From positions 2,852,001-2,916,000 of the forward strand of contig NC_020541.1 of assembly GCF_000230695.2 (NCBI RefSeq): 64,000 nucleotides of DNA, written 5' to 3'. Below are positions 8,237-17,736 of this stretch, piece after piece. A program made the position numbers and the translations under genes. Within the stretch, counting starts at the first letter, position 1. Every line of letters begins with the position of its first letter. Under the pieces are notes generated by a model that worked only from the letters and a program-made list of their open reading frames with translations, searched no databases and was not told where the DNA came from. Source of the stretch: Rhodanobacter denitrificans (lineage in GTDB: Bacteria > Pseudomonadota > Gammaproteobacteria > Xanthomonadales > Rhodanobacteraceae).

Positions 8237-11200
8237 TCATATCGACCCCTCCGTCTCCGCCGTCATGGTGGCGGTCGAGCTGGAGATGTTGCTCCCGGCG
8301 GCGTTGTAGAAATCCACGCGTACCTGGTACGTGCGCCCGCGCGAGCCAGACGTCGGGCCGAAAGTACCGGTGGTGTAGTAGCCCGCCGGGTTGCCACTGA
8401 CCGCCACCGGTGAGGACGCGTTGTTCGTCAGCGTGCCGCCGGCATCGACATCCCCGGACGGTATCCCCACATAGGTCCAGGTGTACTGCACGGTCGCCGC
8501 CCCGGTGGGTAGCGCGCCGCTAAGCTTGACCACGTTGCCGGCGGGTGTGGCGCTGTACACCTGCCACGTGGTGCCGCCGACGATCTTGAATCCGATCGTT
8601 GAATACCCCTTCTGTCCGCTGGGAATGAGGTAGCCCACCGCATAGGCATTGCCATTGATGGCGATGGGGACGGCCGCGACGATTGTGCCGGTCGCACTCC
8701 ACGGCCCGCAGCCACCGGCATTGCAGGCCTGCACGTGGTAGCCGTAGGTGCCGCTGCCCTTGCCGCTGATCGCCAGGCTGGTGGCGCTACTGCTCTGGAC
8801 CGTGGTCCAGCTGCCGCCGTTGAGCTGCTCCTGCAACGTATACGTGGTGGCGGTGCTGACCGCGCCCCAGCTCACCGTGTAGCTGCCCGTATTACTGCTG
8901 GCCGGCACGCTTAGGGCAGGCGCCGTGGCCGGTGGCTGCAGCACCACGGTGTTGCCGATCGCGCTCCACGGCCCGCAGCCACCGGCGTTGCAGGCCTGCA
9001 CGTGGTAGCCGTAGGTGCCGTTGCCCTTGCCGCTGATCGCCCGGCTGGTCGCGCTGGTGGCCTGGATCGTGGTCCAGCTGCCGCCGTTGACCTGCTCTTC
9101 CAGTGTATACGTGATGGCGGTGCTGACCGCGCCCCAGCTCACCGTGTAGCTGCCCATGCTGCTGCTGGCCGGGACACTCAAACTGGGCGCGCTGACGGGT
9201 GGCAATGTCGCTGCCACTGTCCCGCTGACCCTATAGGCACTACACCCGCTAGTGTTGCAGGCATTTACTTGAAAAGTATAACTGCCACTAACCGTCAGCG
9301 TGTGGCTCGTGCTGGTAGCTGTACCATTGTAGACACTGACCCAGCTGCCGCCATTGAGGCTCTGCTGCAATGTGTAGCTAGTGGCTGTGCTGCTGGCTGC
9401 CCAACTGATCGTTACACTGCCGTTGCTGGTCGCCGGCACACTGATACTCGCGGGTGTCGGCGGAGGCAACAGCACCGTCGTGTTAGCCGTGCTGCTCCAT
9501 GCCCCGCAGCCACTTGTATTGCAGCCCTGAACCCGATACCCGTACGTCCCGTTGCTCTTGCCGCTTGCCGTCCAACTGGTGGCCGCACTACTTTGGATGG
9601 TGGTCCAGCTACCGCCGTTGATCTGCTCCTGAAGGGTGTAGCTGGTGGCGCCGGTGACCGCGCTCCACCCCACCGCGTAGCCACCGGTGGTGTTGCTCGC
9701 TGGCGCGGTCAGGGTCGGTGCTCCCGACACTGGCGGCGCGGGTATAAAAAATGTACCGGACTGGTTCAGTACAAGGTTGCCATTGCCCACGGGCGAGTCG
9801 CCATACATATAGATAGGCGCACCGGTGTACTGAGTACGCACCGCCGTGGTCAGTGGCACCGCGAAGCGATATGCCGTGCCGCTGGCTTGGCATGCCGTGG
9901 ACACGGCCGACTCACTGGCTATATTGGCGGTAGCGGTGGCGACTCGGGTGCCACCGCCGCCCGATGGGCCACCGGCGAACACTTCTACACCAATCGATTG
10001 GTTCAATCCCGTGGAACAGGCCCAGCCGTTCACCGTGGCATTGCCACTACCATCGATCACCACCCCGTCGATCGTGCCTATCACACGGGTGTTGTAGTTC
10101 ACATTGCGGGCGATCAGCTTGCTGCCCAAGTAGATGAAGTTGGTGGCTTTGCCGGTGCCTGGCTCCCACTGGTACATCAGCTGACCGGCGTGGTCGTAGA
10201 AGTAGTAGATGGCGGCCCCGTCGCTGGCCGGCGTTTTGCTCACCCGCCGCCCGGACGCATCATAGGCATAGCTGTCGTAGCCCGGGATCTGGGTGAGCTG
10301 GTTCTTCTGGTCGAAGACTAGGCTGACGCCGTTCTTGTTGATGACGTTGCCCCGGTTGTCATACACGAAACTATCGACCGGGCTGGCACCGTTGAAGATG
10401 TCGGTCAGCTTGTTCGTCGCATCGTAGTTGTAGCTGAAAGTCTGCCCTGCACTCAGCCGGGTGCGCAGGTTGTTGATTGGGTCGTAGGTGTAGGACTCCG
10501 TCCCCCACAGGCCGTTAGCCGTGGCGCTGGTCAGGCGATTGAGGGCATCGTAACCAAACGTCTTGCTGCGCGGACCGCCAGCCAGGTCCGTCACCTGGGT
10601 GATGTTGCCGTTGACGTCGTAGGTGAAATCCTCACTGAGATTGAGCGTGCTGGTGGTGCCGAAGGTAAAGTTGCTCAGCAACTGCCGGGTGTTCTGTTCG
10701 GCCACATAGCCGGTGCCGTTGCCGTAGGTAAACTCCGCCAGGGCACCGTTGGGGAAATAGCCGATGCTGCCGGCATAGCTGCCAACCTTGGTGGCCCGAC
10801 CCAGCGCATCGGGTGCATACGCTACCGCCTCGCTGGTGCCTGTGCCTGCCGGGTAGTTCACGGCGGCGAGATGACCGTAGGCATCGTGGATGTAGCTGAT
10901 CGTCCAGGGGTTCTGTCCGGTCAGCTGCAACGACTCACTGGTGAGCATGCCGCGGAAGTTGTAGGTGCCGTTCCAGATGCTGGTACCGGACACCGCCTTC
11001 GTCACTTGGCCGAGCGCGTCGTAGGTGGTCTGGGTGCTCTGCGTGCCGCTGGGGGGCGCGATCGTCAGCAGCCGGTTCATCCCGTCGTAGGTGAAAGTGG
11101 TCCGTGCGGCCGCGGCGACCTGGTCCGCCCCGCATCCGGTGCCGATGATGGTCAAACCCGACGCGCTCCACGCCAGATTGTTGGCTGCGTCGTAGGCCAG

Positions 11201-14059
11201 CGCGGTGCTGCCGCTTTCCGGCTCGGTGGTGCGGCACAAGCGGTGATAACTGTCGTAGGTCAGTGTCTTGGTGACGCTGTCAGTCTCGGTGCCGTTGTAG
11301 AGGCCCGACTGGGTGATGGAGGTCGGGTTGCCGTAAAGATCGCGGACGATGGCTTGGGTGATACCGCCGGGTGCCTGCACCAAGGTCACCGCATCGTAGG
11401 TCGGTTGATCGAAAACCTGGTAACTGGTGGTGGTAATGTTGCCCTTGGGATCCGTCACTTGCTGGCGGGCGCCAGACAGGTACGCTGTCGCGGTGGTGAG
11501 CACCCCCAGTTCAGAATCCTGTTGGCTCTTTGTCAGCCGCCCCAGAACGTCGTAGGTCTGATGCGTACCAGTGGTGAGGATGGACAGATCCGGCGCACCG
11601 CTGACCGGATATGACGCAAAGATATTCTGTCCGCGCCAATCGTAGCCCTTCGCCGTCGTGATGTCCGAACCGGCGCTGCCTACGATCGAGGTATCGCTGA
11701 GCAGGGGCCGCAGCATGGCGTCGAAGTAGGTAACTTCGCTGGCATTGCCGGTGATGACCGTGCGCCGCCAGTGGTTGGCTGCAATGCCCCGCTCGGCAGC
11801 GGCAACGAAGCTGTACGCGAAGGTGGTTGGATACCACGCCTGCTCGTCGCCGCCGGGATAGCTAATACGGGCGATCCTACCCATCGCGTCGTAGGTGTAA
11901 CTAGCGGTGTGGCCTCCCTGATCGGTCACGCTAGTGATCCGGCCAGCGTCGTCCACGACCAGGCTTTCGCTGGTCAGATCCGGAAAATTGATGAGTTGGG
12001 GCTCACCACGCTTGTAGTTGCTCAGGCTTGTGGTGTGATTGTTACCATCAGTGAAGCTCGTCAGCTGGCCCAGTGCGTCGAAGGTGTAGCTTTTCACCAA
12101 TTGGCCGAAGCGCCAGCGCTGCGAAAGGGTAACGTTGGTGAGGTCGTAGACATTCTTGCTTTCCGTTTCACCGGTGGTGAGATTGTCAACTTGCTGCGGC
12201 AGGCCGAGCACCCAGTGCGGCAGGTCATTGAGATACGCCGTCTGCTCTTCGATCGCTGCCTGGCCCGAAATGCTGTTGAAGCGTTTGGTCTTGGTCGGCT
12301 GCGCGAAGGCATCGAAAGCCTCGGTTAGCGCCGTGTACGTGTCACCGTCCTGAGTAAGTACTGTTTGCTTGACCGGCCGTATCCGATTGCCCATCGGGTT
12401 CTCGAAGTTGGGCAACAAGGATTGACCCGCAATGTTGGGAAACGGCTGACTCAGCGCATCGGCATCGCTGATGTAATTGTTGGCGGAGCTTCTGGATACG
12501 TGGCCGGAAAGATCATCGACTTCGGTACCGAGCAGTTGGCCTTCATTGCGAGCGTATTGCACACCGAAGATGTACTTGGTGACATCGCCGGGGCTGGTAA
12601 CCGTGACAGTCTTGGACAACGAACAGGTTGAACAGACGTCGGGGGAAATGTAGGGCTGTGCGTTGTTGTTGTAGCTCCATGGCACAGACGCAGTGTAGTA
12701 GTAGGGTCCGCTGGGACCACCGTCCTGATAAGTCCAGGTTTGTGTAGCCAACCCTGGGCCACTGATCTGTTTGGACACCAGTGAAAAATTGTCGAGGAAA
12801 TCGTAGACGACCGGATAGTTGTGATATGGATTGCCGTCGCCCGGGCAGGACAACGGAACGTAGTTACGAATATGGCGAACGTATTCGAAATCGAAAGTAC
12901 CGATCGCTCCCGATGGCGCACCGATCGTGTAAACGAAAGATCCAGAATTCTGTAGAGGGGCGATCTGGCAGTGGCCCGCTGGCGGATGAGCATCATCCGG
13001 CCAATCGTTCTTGGTCGTGACCAATGTGCCCGATGTGACGGCATAGGTCCATTGCGAGCCGTCCGGCCGCGTCACAGCACTCAGCTGCGGTTTGCCGTTG
13101 GACCCGGTGACATAGGTATATGACCAAGTGCCCAAGGCACTGGTCACCGAGGTAATGGTGCTGCCCGACCATGTCAGGGTGATTGTGCGCCCGTCGCTGG
13201 ATGTGATCTGGGTCAGCTGATCGCCGGTATAGCTGTAATTGACCCAGTTGCCGAAACGGTCCTGGGCACGCGTGACCAGCAGATAGACGTTGGTGCGCCC
13301 GACAGCAAACGGCTTGGCCGTTGTCGAATATTGCCAGGCGAGTAGCGGTGCCTGGCGCGTGACTGCCCAGTCGAAGGTATAGCGAACACCCGATGGCGAG
13401 GTCGCCACGAAGGCTTCGCCAGCAAGGCCGTTCTGGGCAGTCGCCATGCAACTGACCCGGTAGTTGCCACTGGTCACCCAAGGATAAGTTTGCCTCAACG
13501 CGTACGCAGGCGACGCGGCTTGCGTATTGGCCAACAGCTCCTGATCCCCGCCGCCCGGGACATGCATCCTGTTGCCGCCCCACACTTGCCCATAAGGCGC
13601 ATCACCCACCGAACTCGTGATGGGGATGAATACCTCCATATTGGGCCAATCAACATTGTCGCTACAACGGTTGTAGCTGTAGCCGGAACTCTGATTCAAC
13701 TGCCAGCCGTTCTGCGTGATGACCGTCGCCACGATGTAAGGTATGTCGATATCCCAGTCGCCGAACCCCGCCAAAGAGCTGCCGGGATCGGCGCGACGAT
13801 CCTCAATCACCAGCCTGCGCCGCAATTGCACCGGCAGCACGTTGTTGCCGGGAATATCTACGTCCGTCACGCCGAACTCGGTCGCGCCGTTATAGAGACT
13901 GACGTTATCGCCAAACAGCGTCGACGTGAGAGGAGTGACTTGCTGGGCCGCGTTGAGGCGCTTGCCAAACTCCTCGTAGGGATCGACTCCGTTGTACTGA
14001 GCGTGGGCAGCCGAAGAGACGACCGCCAAGAAAAGACCGAACACGATCCCTGTGCGCAT
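8237..14059 (-). CDS. Large secreted Rhs/YD-repeat protein with four fibronectin-III repeats
   Basis: A 1940-residue protein. Residues 1-20 are a Sec signal peptide (cleavage after AHA). A ~250-residue N-terminal domain follows, then a long YD-repeat array (about 270-1330) with units such as YDAMGRI, YDALGQ and YDPINNL, ending FIYLGSKLIARN. Next come a ~100-residue domain (GTIDGVVIDGSG, NGWACS), four tandem FN3-like repeats (about 1440-1800; each with a YTLQ/EEQxNGGSW segment and a CNxxGCG end) and a final beta-rich domain. It stops before the usual Rhs core; the core and toxin are in the next gene. YD shells encapsulate toxins. No VgrG, PAAR or type VI genes are near, so Sec export and surface display resemble WapA-type proteins more than T6SS Rhs. 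It is transcribed away from egtD. Confidence 0.9.
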   Translation of the reverse strand: MRTGIVFGLFLAVVSSAAHAQYNGVDPYEEFGKRLNAAQQVTPLTSTLFGDNVSLYNGATEFGVTDVDIPGNNVLPVQLRRRLVIEDRRADPGSSLAGFGDWDIDIPYIVATVITQNGWQLNQSSGYSYNRCSDNVDWPNMEVFIPITSSVGDAPYGQVWGGNRMHVPGGGDQELLANTQAASPAYALRQTYPWVTSGNYRVSCMATAQNGLAGEAFVATSPSGVRYTFDWAVTRQAPLLAWQYSTTAKPFAVGRTNVYLLVTRAQDRFGNWVNYSYTGDQLTQITSSDGRTITLTWSGSTITSVTSALGTWSYTYVTGSNGKPQLSAVTRPDGSQWTYAVTSGTLVTTKNDWPDDAHPPAGHCQIAPLQNSGSFVYTIGAPSGAIGTFDFEYVRHIRNYVPLSCPGDGNPYHNYPVVYDFLDNFSLVSKQISGPGLATQTWTYQDGGPSGPYYYTASVPWSYNNNAQPYISPDVCSTCSLSKTVTVTSPGDVTKYIFGVQYARNEGQLLGTEVDDLSGHVSRSSANNYISDADALSQPFPNIAGQSLLPNFENPMGNRIRPVKQTVLTQDGDTYTALTEAFDAFAQPTKTKRFNSISGQAAIEEQTAYLNDLPHWVLGLPQQVDNLTTGETESKNVYDLTNVTLSQRWRFGQLVKSYTFDALGQLTSFTDGNNHTTSLSNYKRGEPQLINFPDLTSESLVVDDAGRITSVTDQGGHTASYTYDAMGRIARISYPGGDEQAWYPTTFAYSFVAAAERGIAANHWRRTVITGNASEVTYFDAMLRPLLSDTSIVGSAGSDITTAKGYDWRGQNIFASYPVSGAPDLSILTTGTHQTYDVLGRLTKSQQDSELGVLTTATAYLSGARQQVTDPKGNITTTSYQVFDQPTYDAVTLVQAPGGITQAIVRDLYGNPTSITQSGLYNGTETDSVTKTLTYDSYHRLCRTTEPESGSTALAYDAANNLAWSASGLTIIGTGCGADQVAAAARTTFTYDGMNRLLTIAPPSGTQSTQTTYDALGQVTKAVSGTSIWNGTYNFRGMLTSESLQLTGQNPWTISYIHDAYGHLAAVNYPAGTGTSEAVAYAPDALGRATKVGSYAGSIGYFPNGALAEFTYGNGTGYVAEQNTRQLLSNFTFGTTSTLNLSEDFTYDVNGNITQVTDLAGGPRSKTFGYDALNRLTSATANGLWGTESYTYDPINNLRTRLSAGQTFSYNYDATNKLTDIFNGASPVDSFVYDNRGNVINKNGVSLVFDQKNQLTQIPGYDSYAYDASGRRVSKTPASDGAAIYYFYDHAGQLMYQWEPGTGKATNFIYLGSKLIARNVNYNTRVIGTIDGVVIDGSGNATVNGWACSTGLNQSIGVEVFAGGPSGGGGTRVATATANIASESAVSTACQASGTAYRFAVPLTTAVRTQYTGAPIYMYGDSPVGNGNLVLNQSGTFFIPAPPVSGAPTLTAPASNTTGGYAVGWSAVTGATSYTLQEQINGGSWTTIQSSAATSWTASGKSNGTYGYRVQGCNTSGCGAWSSTANTTVLLPPPTPASISVPATSNGSVTISWAASSTATSYTLQQSLNGGSWVSVYNGTATSTSHTLTVSGSYTFQVNACNTSGCSAYRVSGTVAATLPPVSAPSLSVPASSSMGSYTVSWGAVSTAITYTLEEQVNGGSWTTIQATSATSRAISGKGNGTYGYHVQACNAGGCGPWSAIGNTVVLQPPATAPALSVPASSNTGSYTVSWGAVSTATTYTLQEQLNGGSWTTVQSSSATSLAISGKGSGTYGYHVQACNAGGCGPWSATGTIVAAVPIAINGNAYAVGYLIPSGQKGYSTIGFKIVGGTTWQVYSATPAGNVVKLSGALPTGAATVQYTWTYVGIPSGDVDAGGTLTNNASSPVAVSGNPAGYYTTGTFGPTSGSRGRTYQVRVDFYNAAGSNISSSTATMTAETEGSI

Positions 14060-14136
14060 AGCCTGTGCTTCCCCTGAAATTAGGCTGTCGAGAAATGACT
14101 TCCCGACTTAGCGTCTTGAATTTGACGCGGCGTTGA

Positions 14137-14165
14137 TGCTTAACCCAAAAGCATGCGTTTGTCAA
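14137..14165 (-). promoter_or_regulatory. Candidate sigma-70 promoter of the Rhs locus
   Basis: On the minus strand a perfect TTGACA (14165-14160) is followed after 17 bases by TAAGCA (14142-14137), about 80 bases before the Rhs start. The -35 match is exact, the -10 poor. The surrounding ~200 bases between rhs and egtD are AT-richer than the genes. Confidence 0.4.
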
Positions 14166-14271
14166 CAAGCAAGTTCTTGCGGATTTCTGCATCACCGTCC
14201 AGCCCAAGTGAAGGCGACAGCGCATTCAATTGCGGATAGCCCGGTCTTACACGTCCTTGAAAGCGCAGGAT

Positions 14272-15258
14272 TTAGCGCGCCATGCCGGCGCGCACCAGGT
14301 ATTGCACGCTGAACATCCGTTGCGGGTCGGTCCACACGCGCTGCACGGCCAGTCCGGCACGGGCGGCCAGCGTGGCGAAGTCCTCCGGCGAATACTTGCA
14401 GCTGTACTCGACCTGGATCGCCTCGTCGGCGCGGAACGGCACGTTGACCCGGCCGACTTTGACCTGCTGCTCGCGGCGGCTGACGATGTGCGTCTCGATG
14501 CGCCCGGCCATCGGGTTGTAGTGCGCGCGGTGGGCGAACGCCGACAGCTCGAAGTTGCTGCCGATCTCGCGGTTGAGCCGCGCCAGCATGTTCAGGGTGA
14601 ACTCGGCAGTGACGCCGGCGCGGTCGTTGTAGGCCGCCTCGATCAGCGCTGGATCCTTCTTCAGGTCCGCGCCGATCAGGATGCCGCCGGCGTCGCCCAT
14701 CTCGTTGCGCATCTTGCGCAGCAGCACGGCCGCCTCGCGGTTGTCGAAATTGCCGATGGTGGAGCCAGGGAAATACAGCACGGTGCGCCGCGGCGCACGC
14801 GGCGGGATCGGCAGTCGCAGCGGCTTGCTGAAATCCGCGCACAGCGGCTGCAGCGGCAGCTGCGGAAACGCCGCGGCCAGCCGCTCGACGCTGCGCCTGA
14901 GCGGCTCGGGCGAAATTTCCACCGGCACGTAGGCCACTGGCTCGTGCAGATGTTGCAGCAGCATGCGGGTCTTGTGCGCATTGCCGCTGCCGTATTCGAC
15001 CAGCCGCACGCCGCTGCCGAGCACGCCGGCAATGTCGGCGGCGTGCTCGTCCATCAGCGCGATCTCGCAGCGCGTGAGGTAGTACTCCGGTTGCTCGCAG
15101 ATGCGCTCGAACAGCGCCGAGCCGCGTTCGTCATAGAACAGCCACGACGGCAGCCGCTTGGGGCGGGCGCCGAGGCCGCGCTGGACAACTTCAAGGAGAT
15201 CGCTCGACGGCGGGCGACGCTCGTCGTCACTGAGGCCAAAGGGTTGCACACTGCTCAT
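14272..15258 (-). CDS. egtD: L-histidine N-alpha-methyltransferase EgtD (ergothioneine pathway)
   Basis: A 328-residue cytoplasmic SAM-dependent enzyme that trimethylates histidine to hercynine, the first step of ergothioneine synthesis. Visible features: WLFYDERGSALFE near the start, the SAM-binding VEYGSGNAHKTR, YFPGSTIGNF, and the histidine-binding stretch FELSAFAHRAHYNP. The C-terminal half matches family length (~320). Its ATG overlaps the egtB stop as ATGA, so the two are one transcript with egtB first. A longer frame extends upstream but lies inside egtB. Confidence 0.93.
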   Translation of the reverse strand: MSSVQPFGLSDDERRPPSSDLLEVVQRGLGARPKRLPSWLFYDERGSALFERICEQPEYYLTRCEIALMDEHAADIAGVLGSGVRLVEYGSGNAHKTRMLLQHLHEPVAYVPVEISPEPLRRSVERLAAAFPQLPLQPLCADFSKPLRLPIPPRAPRRTVLYFPGSTIGNFDNREAAVLLRKMRNEMGDAGGILIGADLKKDPALIEAAYNDRAGVTAEFTLNMLARLNREIGSNFELSAFAHRAHYNPMAGRIETHIVSRREQQVKVGRVNVPFRADEAIQVEYSCKYSPEDFATLAARAGLAVQRVWTDPQRMFSVQYLVRAGMAR

Positions 15259-16505
15259 CGGTCCTGTCCCAGTCGCAGCCCGGCGAATTGCCAACGGGCC
15301 TGGGGTGGAAAGAAATTGCGGTAGGTGGCGCGGACATGATCGCGCGGCGTGGCGCAGGAACCGCCGCGCAACACCCACTGGCCGCACATGAATTTGCCGT
15401 TGTACTCGCCCAGCGAACCGGGCAGCGGGCGGAAACCCGGGTAGCTGACGTAGGGCGAGGCGGTCCACTCCCACACGTCGCCGTACAGCTGCAGCAGGCC
15501 GGCATCGCCACTTGCCGCACGCGGCTGGAAGCGCTGCGCGTCCTGCAGGTTGCCGTCGATCGCGACGCCCTGCGCCACCGACTCCCACTCGGCCTCGGTG
15601 GGCAGCCGCGCGCCGGCCCAGCGCGCGAACGCGTCGGCCTCGAAATAGCTGAGGTGGCAGACCGGCTCGTGCGGGTCGAGCGCGCGCGCGCCGGCCAGGG
15701 TGAACTCGCTGGCCAGGTCGTCCTGCCAGTAGAGCGGATGCTGCCAGCCCTCGCGCTGCAGCGTGGCCCAGCCGTCGGACAGCCACAACCCGGGTTCGCG
15801 ATAGCCGCCTTCACGCACGAAGGCCAGGTATTCGGCGTTGGTCACCAGCCGGTTGGCCAGCGCGTGCGGCTGCAGCAGGGCGCGATGGCGCGGGGTCTCG
15901 TGGTCGAACGCGAAGCCCTCGCCGCGGTGGCCGATCTCGACGATGCCCTCGCGGCCATCGACGAAGCGCAGCGGCACGACTTTCGCATCTGCCGACGCGG
16001 CAATCGGTGCGCGATAGGCCGGCTGCAGCGGATTGCACCAGAACGCGTGCTTGATGTCGGTCAGCAGCAACTCCTGGTGCTGCTGTTCGTGCTGCAGGCC
16101 CAGCTCGACCAGTCCGGGCAGTTCCGCGTCGTCGCTGCGTTCCAGCAGCTCGCCCACCGCGTCGTCGACATGGCGGCGGTAATCGAGCACCTCGTCCAGC
16201 GACGGGCGCGACAGCAGACCACGCTGCGGCCGCGCATGCATCGGCCCGACCGACTGGTAGTAGGAGTTGAACAGGTAGTGCCAGGCCGGATCACGCGGCC
16301 GGTAGGCCGGGTCACGGCCCAGCACGAACTGCTCGAAGAACCAGCTGGTGTGCGCCAGGTGCCACTTGCCCGGGCTGGCGTCGGGCATCGATTGCAGTTG
16401 CAGATCCTCGGCGCTGAGGCTGGCGCACAGCGCCAGCGTACACTGGCGTACCTGGCGGAATCGCGCCGCGATGCCGGCCGGCGCGGACGATTGCCAGGTC
16501 GTCAC
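15255..16505 (-). CDS. egtB: Hercynine oxygenase / sulfoxide synthase EgtB
   Basis: A 416-residue non-haem iron enzyme that couples hercynine with a thiol (gamma-glutamylcysteine or cysteine) using O2. The N-terminal DinB-like half has the iron ligands: His in KWHLAHTSWFFE and the HEQQHQE motif; the C-terminal FGE-sulfatase (C-type lectin) half has LPTEAEWE, WEWTASPY and VLRGGSC. GGGAGG lies about 7 bases before the GTG at 16505, and the protein from there has family length; an ATG at 16598 would add 31 unconserved residues. No egtA, egtC or egtE is nearby, so later steps must be encoded elsewhere or replaced. Confidence 0.9.
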   Translation of the reverse strand: MTTWQSSAPAGIAARFRQVRQCTLALCASLSAEDLQLQSMPDASPGKWHLAHTSWFFEQFVLGRDPAYRPRDPAWHYLFNSYYQSVGPMHARPQRGLLSRPSLDEVLDYRRHVDDAVGELLERSDDAELPGLVELGLQHEQQHQELLLTDIKHAFWCNPLQPAYRAPIAASADAKVVPLRFVDGREGIVEIGHRGEGFAFDHETPRHRALLQPHALANRLVTNAEYLAFVREGGYREPGLWLSDGWATLQREGWQHPLYWQDDLASEFTLAGARALDPHEPVCHLSYFEADAFARWAGARLPTEAEWESVAQGVAIDGNLQDAQRFQPRAASGDAGLLQLYGDVWEWTASPYVSYPGFRPLPGSLGEYNGKFMCGQWVLRGGSCATPRDHVRATYRNFFPPQARWQFAGLRLGQDR

Positions 16506-16730
16506 CGGCGCCCTCCCGGCATCCGCACGGCGGCCTCGGTACGGAGCGTTTCGCGATGCAGACAGTTCAAAAACATGTCCGCCAGCATGCCGCGCCAACC
16601 GTTCACTTATTGTGATATGAAGATGGCAGATGCTTTGCAGCGCCGCCCCGACGGCCGCCGTCGCAGCCGGCGTGCAGCTCCCGCGGCCGGTTCACGATAC
16701 CCGCTCCGCGCAACCGACGAGGTAACGCCC

Positions 16731-17171
16731 ATGAAAGCGATTCTTCCCGCCCTGCTGTTCGTCCTCGCTGTCGGCAACGTGCACGCGGCCGAGCCAGGCC
16801 GAGCCCGTTCGCCGTTGCCCGCAAACGAGTGCATCGACACGACGCAGATCAACGAGTGGTACATCGTCGATGCGCGCACGGCCATCGTGCGCACCGGTCC
16901 GAAGCATTACCTGGTGACGCTGCAGAATGACTGCCCGCGACTCGGCACGCCACCGCCCGGGCTGATCTTCCGGCCCAACCCGTCCAACGCCATCGTCAAC
17001 CGGGGCCGCATCTGCGGCGAGGTGGGTGAAACGGTGCACTCGCGCTACCAGCCGCCGTGCGCGATCGAGTCCGTCAGCAGGATCGACAAGGCCCGCTTCA
17101 AGCAGCTCGGCGAGCACGCCACCCGGCACGGCAGCGGCGCCGAGCTGCCGACGGCCCTGCCGGCGCACTGA
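16731..17171 (+). CDS. Exported DUF6491-like protein
   Basis: A 146-residue protein with a Sec signal peptide (MKAILPALLFVLAVGNVHA) and a mature region containing NECIDTTQINEWYIVDART, two further Cys and CPRLG. This fits the small DUF6491 family of exported proteins seen in Xanthomonadales; function unknown. GAGGT lies 8 bases before the ATG. A perfect 12-bp hairpin follows the stop. It is divergent from egtB and convergent with the next gene. Confidence 0.7.
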   Translation: MKAILPALLFVLAVGNVHAAEPGRARSPLPANECIDTTQINEWYIVDARTAIVRTGPKHYLVTLQNDCPRLGTPPPGLIFRPNPSNAIVNRGRICGEVGETVHSRYQPPCAIESVSRIDKARFKQLGEHATRHGSGAELPTALPAH

Positions 17172-17190
17172 GGCACCGGCCGCCGAAACA

Positions 17191-17219
17191 CGAAGAGCCC
17201 GGACAGGCCGGGCTCTTCG
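17191..17219. terminator. Bidirectional terminator hairpin
   Basis: Perfect 12-bp stem (CGAAGAGCCCGG and its complement, 17191-17202 and 17208-17219) with a 5-base loop, lying between two convergent genes whose stops are 20-30 bases away on either side. AT-rich ends of the stem give short T runs in both directions. Confidence 0.8.
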
Positions 17220-17248
17220 TTGCGCAATGCAATGATCCCACGCATTGC

Positions 17249-17674
17249 TCAGTCGTCGTCATCGTCACCATCTTCGCGGATATACCGTGTCTGGTACGGG
17301 TCGCCATACACCACGGTGCGGGTTTCGACCACGCGGCGACGCACGACCGGGGCATCCTCGTAGATCACCGTGCGCGGCGGGCCGTACACCACCGGTGCCT
17401 CGTAATACACCGGTGCCGGGCGCAGCGCGTCGCTGACCAGGCCGGCCACGGCACCGGTGACGATGGCGCCGGCGATCCAGCGGCCGCCGCTCCAGTAGCC
17501 GCCGTGGCGGTAATAACCGCCGTCGTAATCGTGGTGACCGCCGTGCCACCCGCCGCCATGCCAACCACGATCACCGTGATCGTGCGCCGACGCGCTCAAC
17601 GGCATGGCCACAGCTGCCGCGACCGCCAAACCGATGACTGCCAGCTTGCCTGCATTACCGAAGCGTTTGGTCAT
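17249..17674 (-). CDS. Exported Gly/His/Tyr-rich small protein
   Basis: A 141-residue protein with a signal peptide (cleavage after ASA near residue 30). The mature start is rich in His, Gly and Trp (HDHGDRGWHGG, GGHHDYDGGYY), a possible metal-binding patch. A glycine/alanine membrane-like segment (IAGAIVTGAVAGLV) follows, then a Val/Arg/Tyr-rich region and an acidic DDDDD tail. Similar small envelope proteins are annotated as hypothetical. GGAGAA precedes the ATG. No enzymatic motif; function unknown. Confidence 0.7.
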   Translation of the reverse strand: MTKRFGNAGKLAVIGLAVAAAVAMPLSASAHDHGDRGWHGGGWHGGHHDYDGGYYRHGGYWSGGRWIAGAIVTGAVAGLVSDALRPAPVYYEAPVVYGPPRTVIYEDAPVVRRRVVETRTVVYGDPYQTRYIREDGDDDDD

Positions 17675-17736
17675 GATCGTTCTCCGTTGTACGGGATGGA
17701 TGCTCGTCCGATCACGCTTAATATGCACTGAAGGGT

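Noticed and set aside
8160..8320. Frameshift or assembly error between the Rhs shell and tip genes
   Set aside because: The same stop/start junction and signal peptide occur in the displaced second copy at 6281-6355, so an isolated error is unlikely.
8237..14059. Type VI secretion Rhs effector
   Set aside because: It has a Sec signal peptide, no PAAR domain and no VgrG, Hcp, EagR or tss gene in the window.
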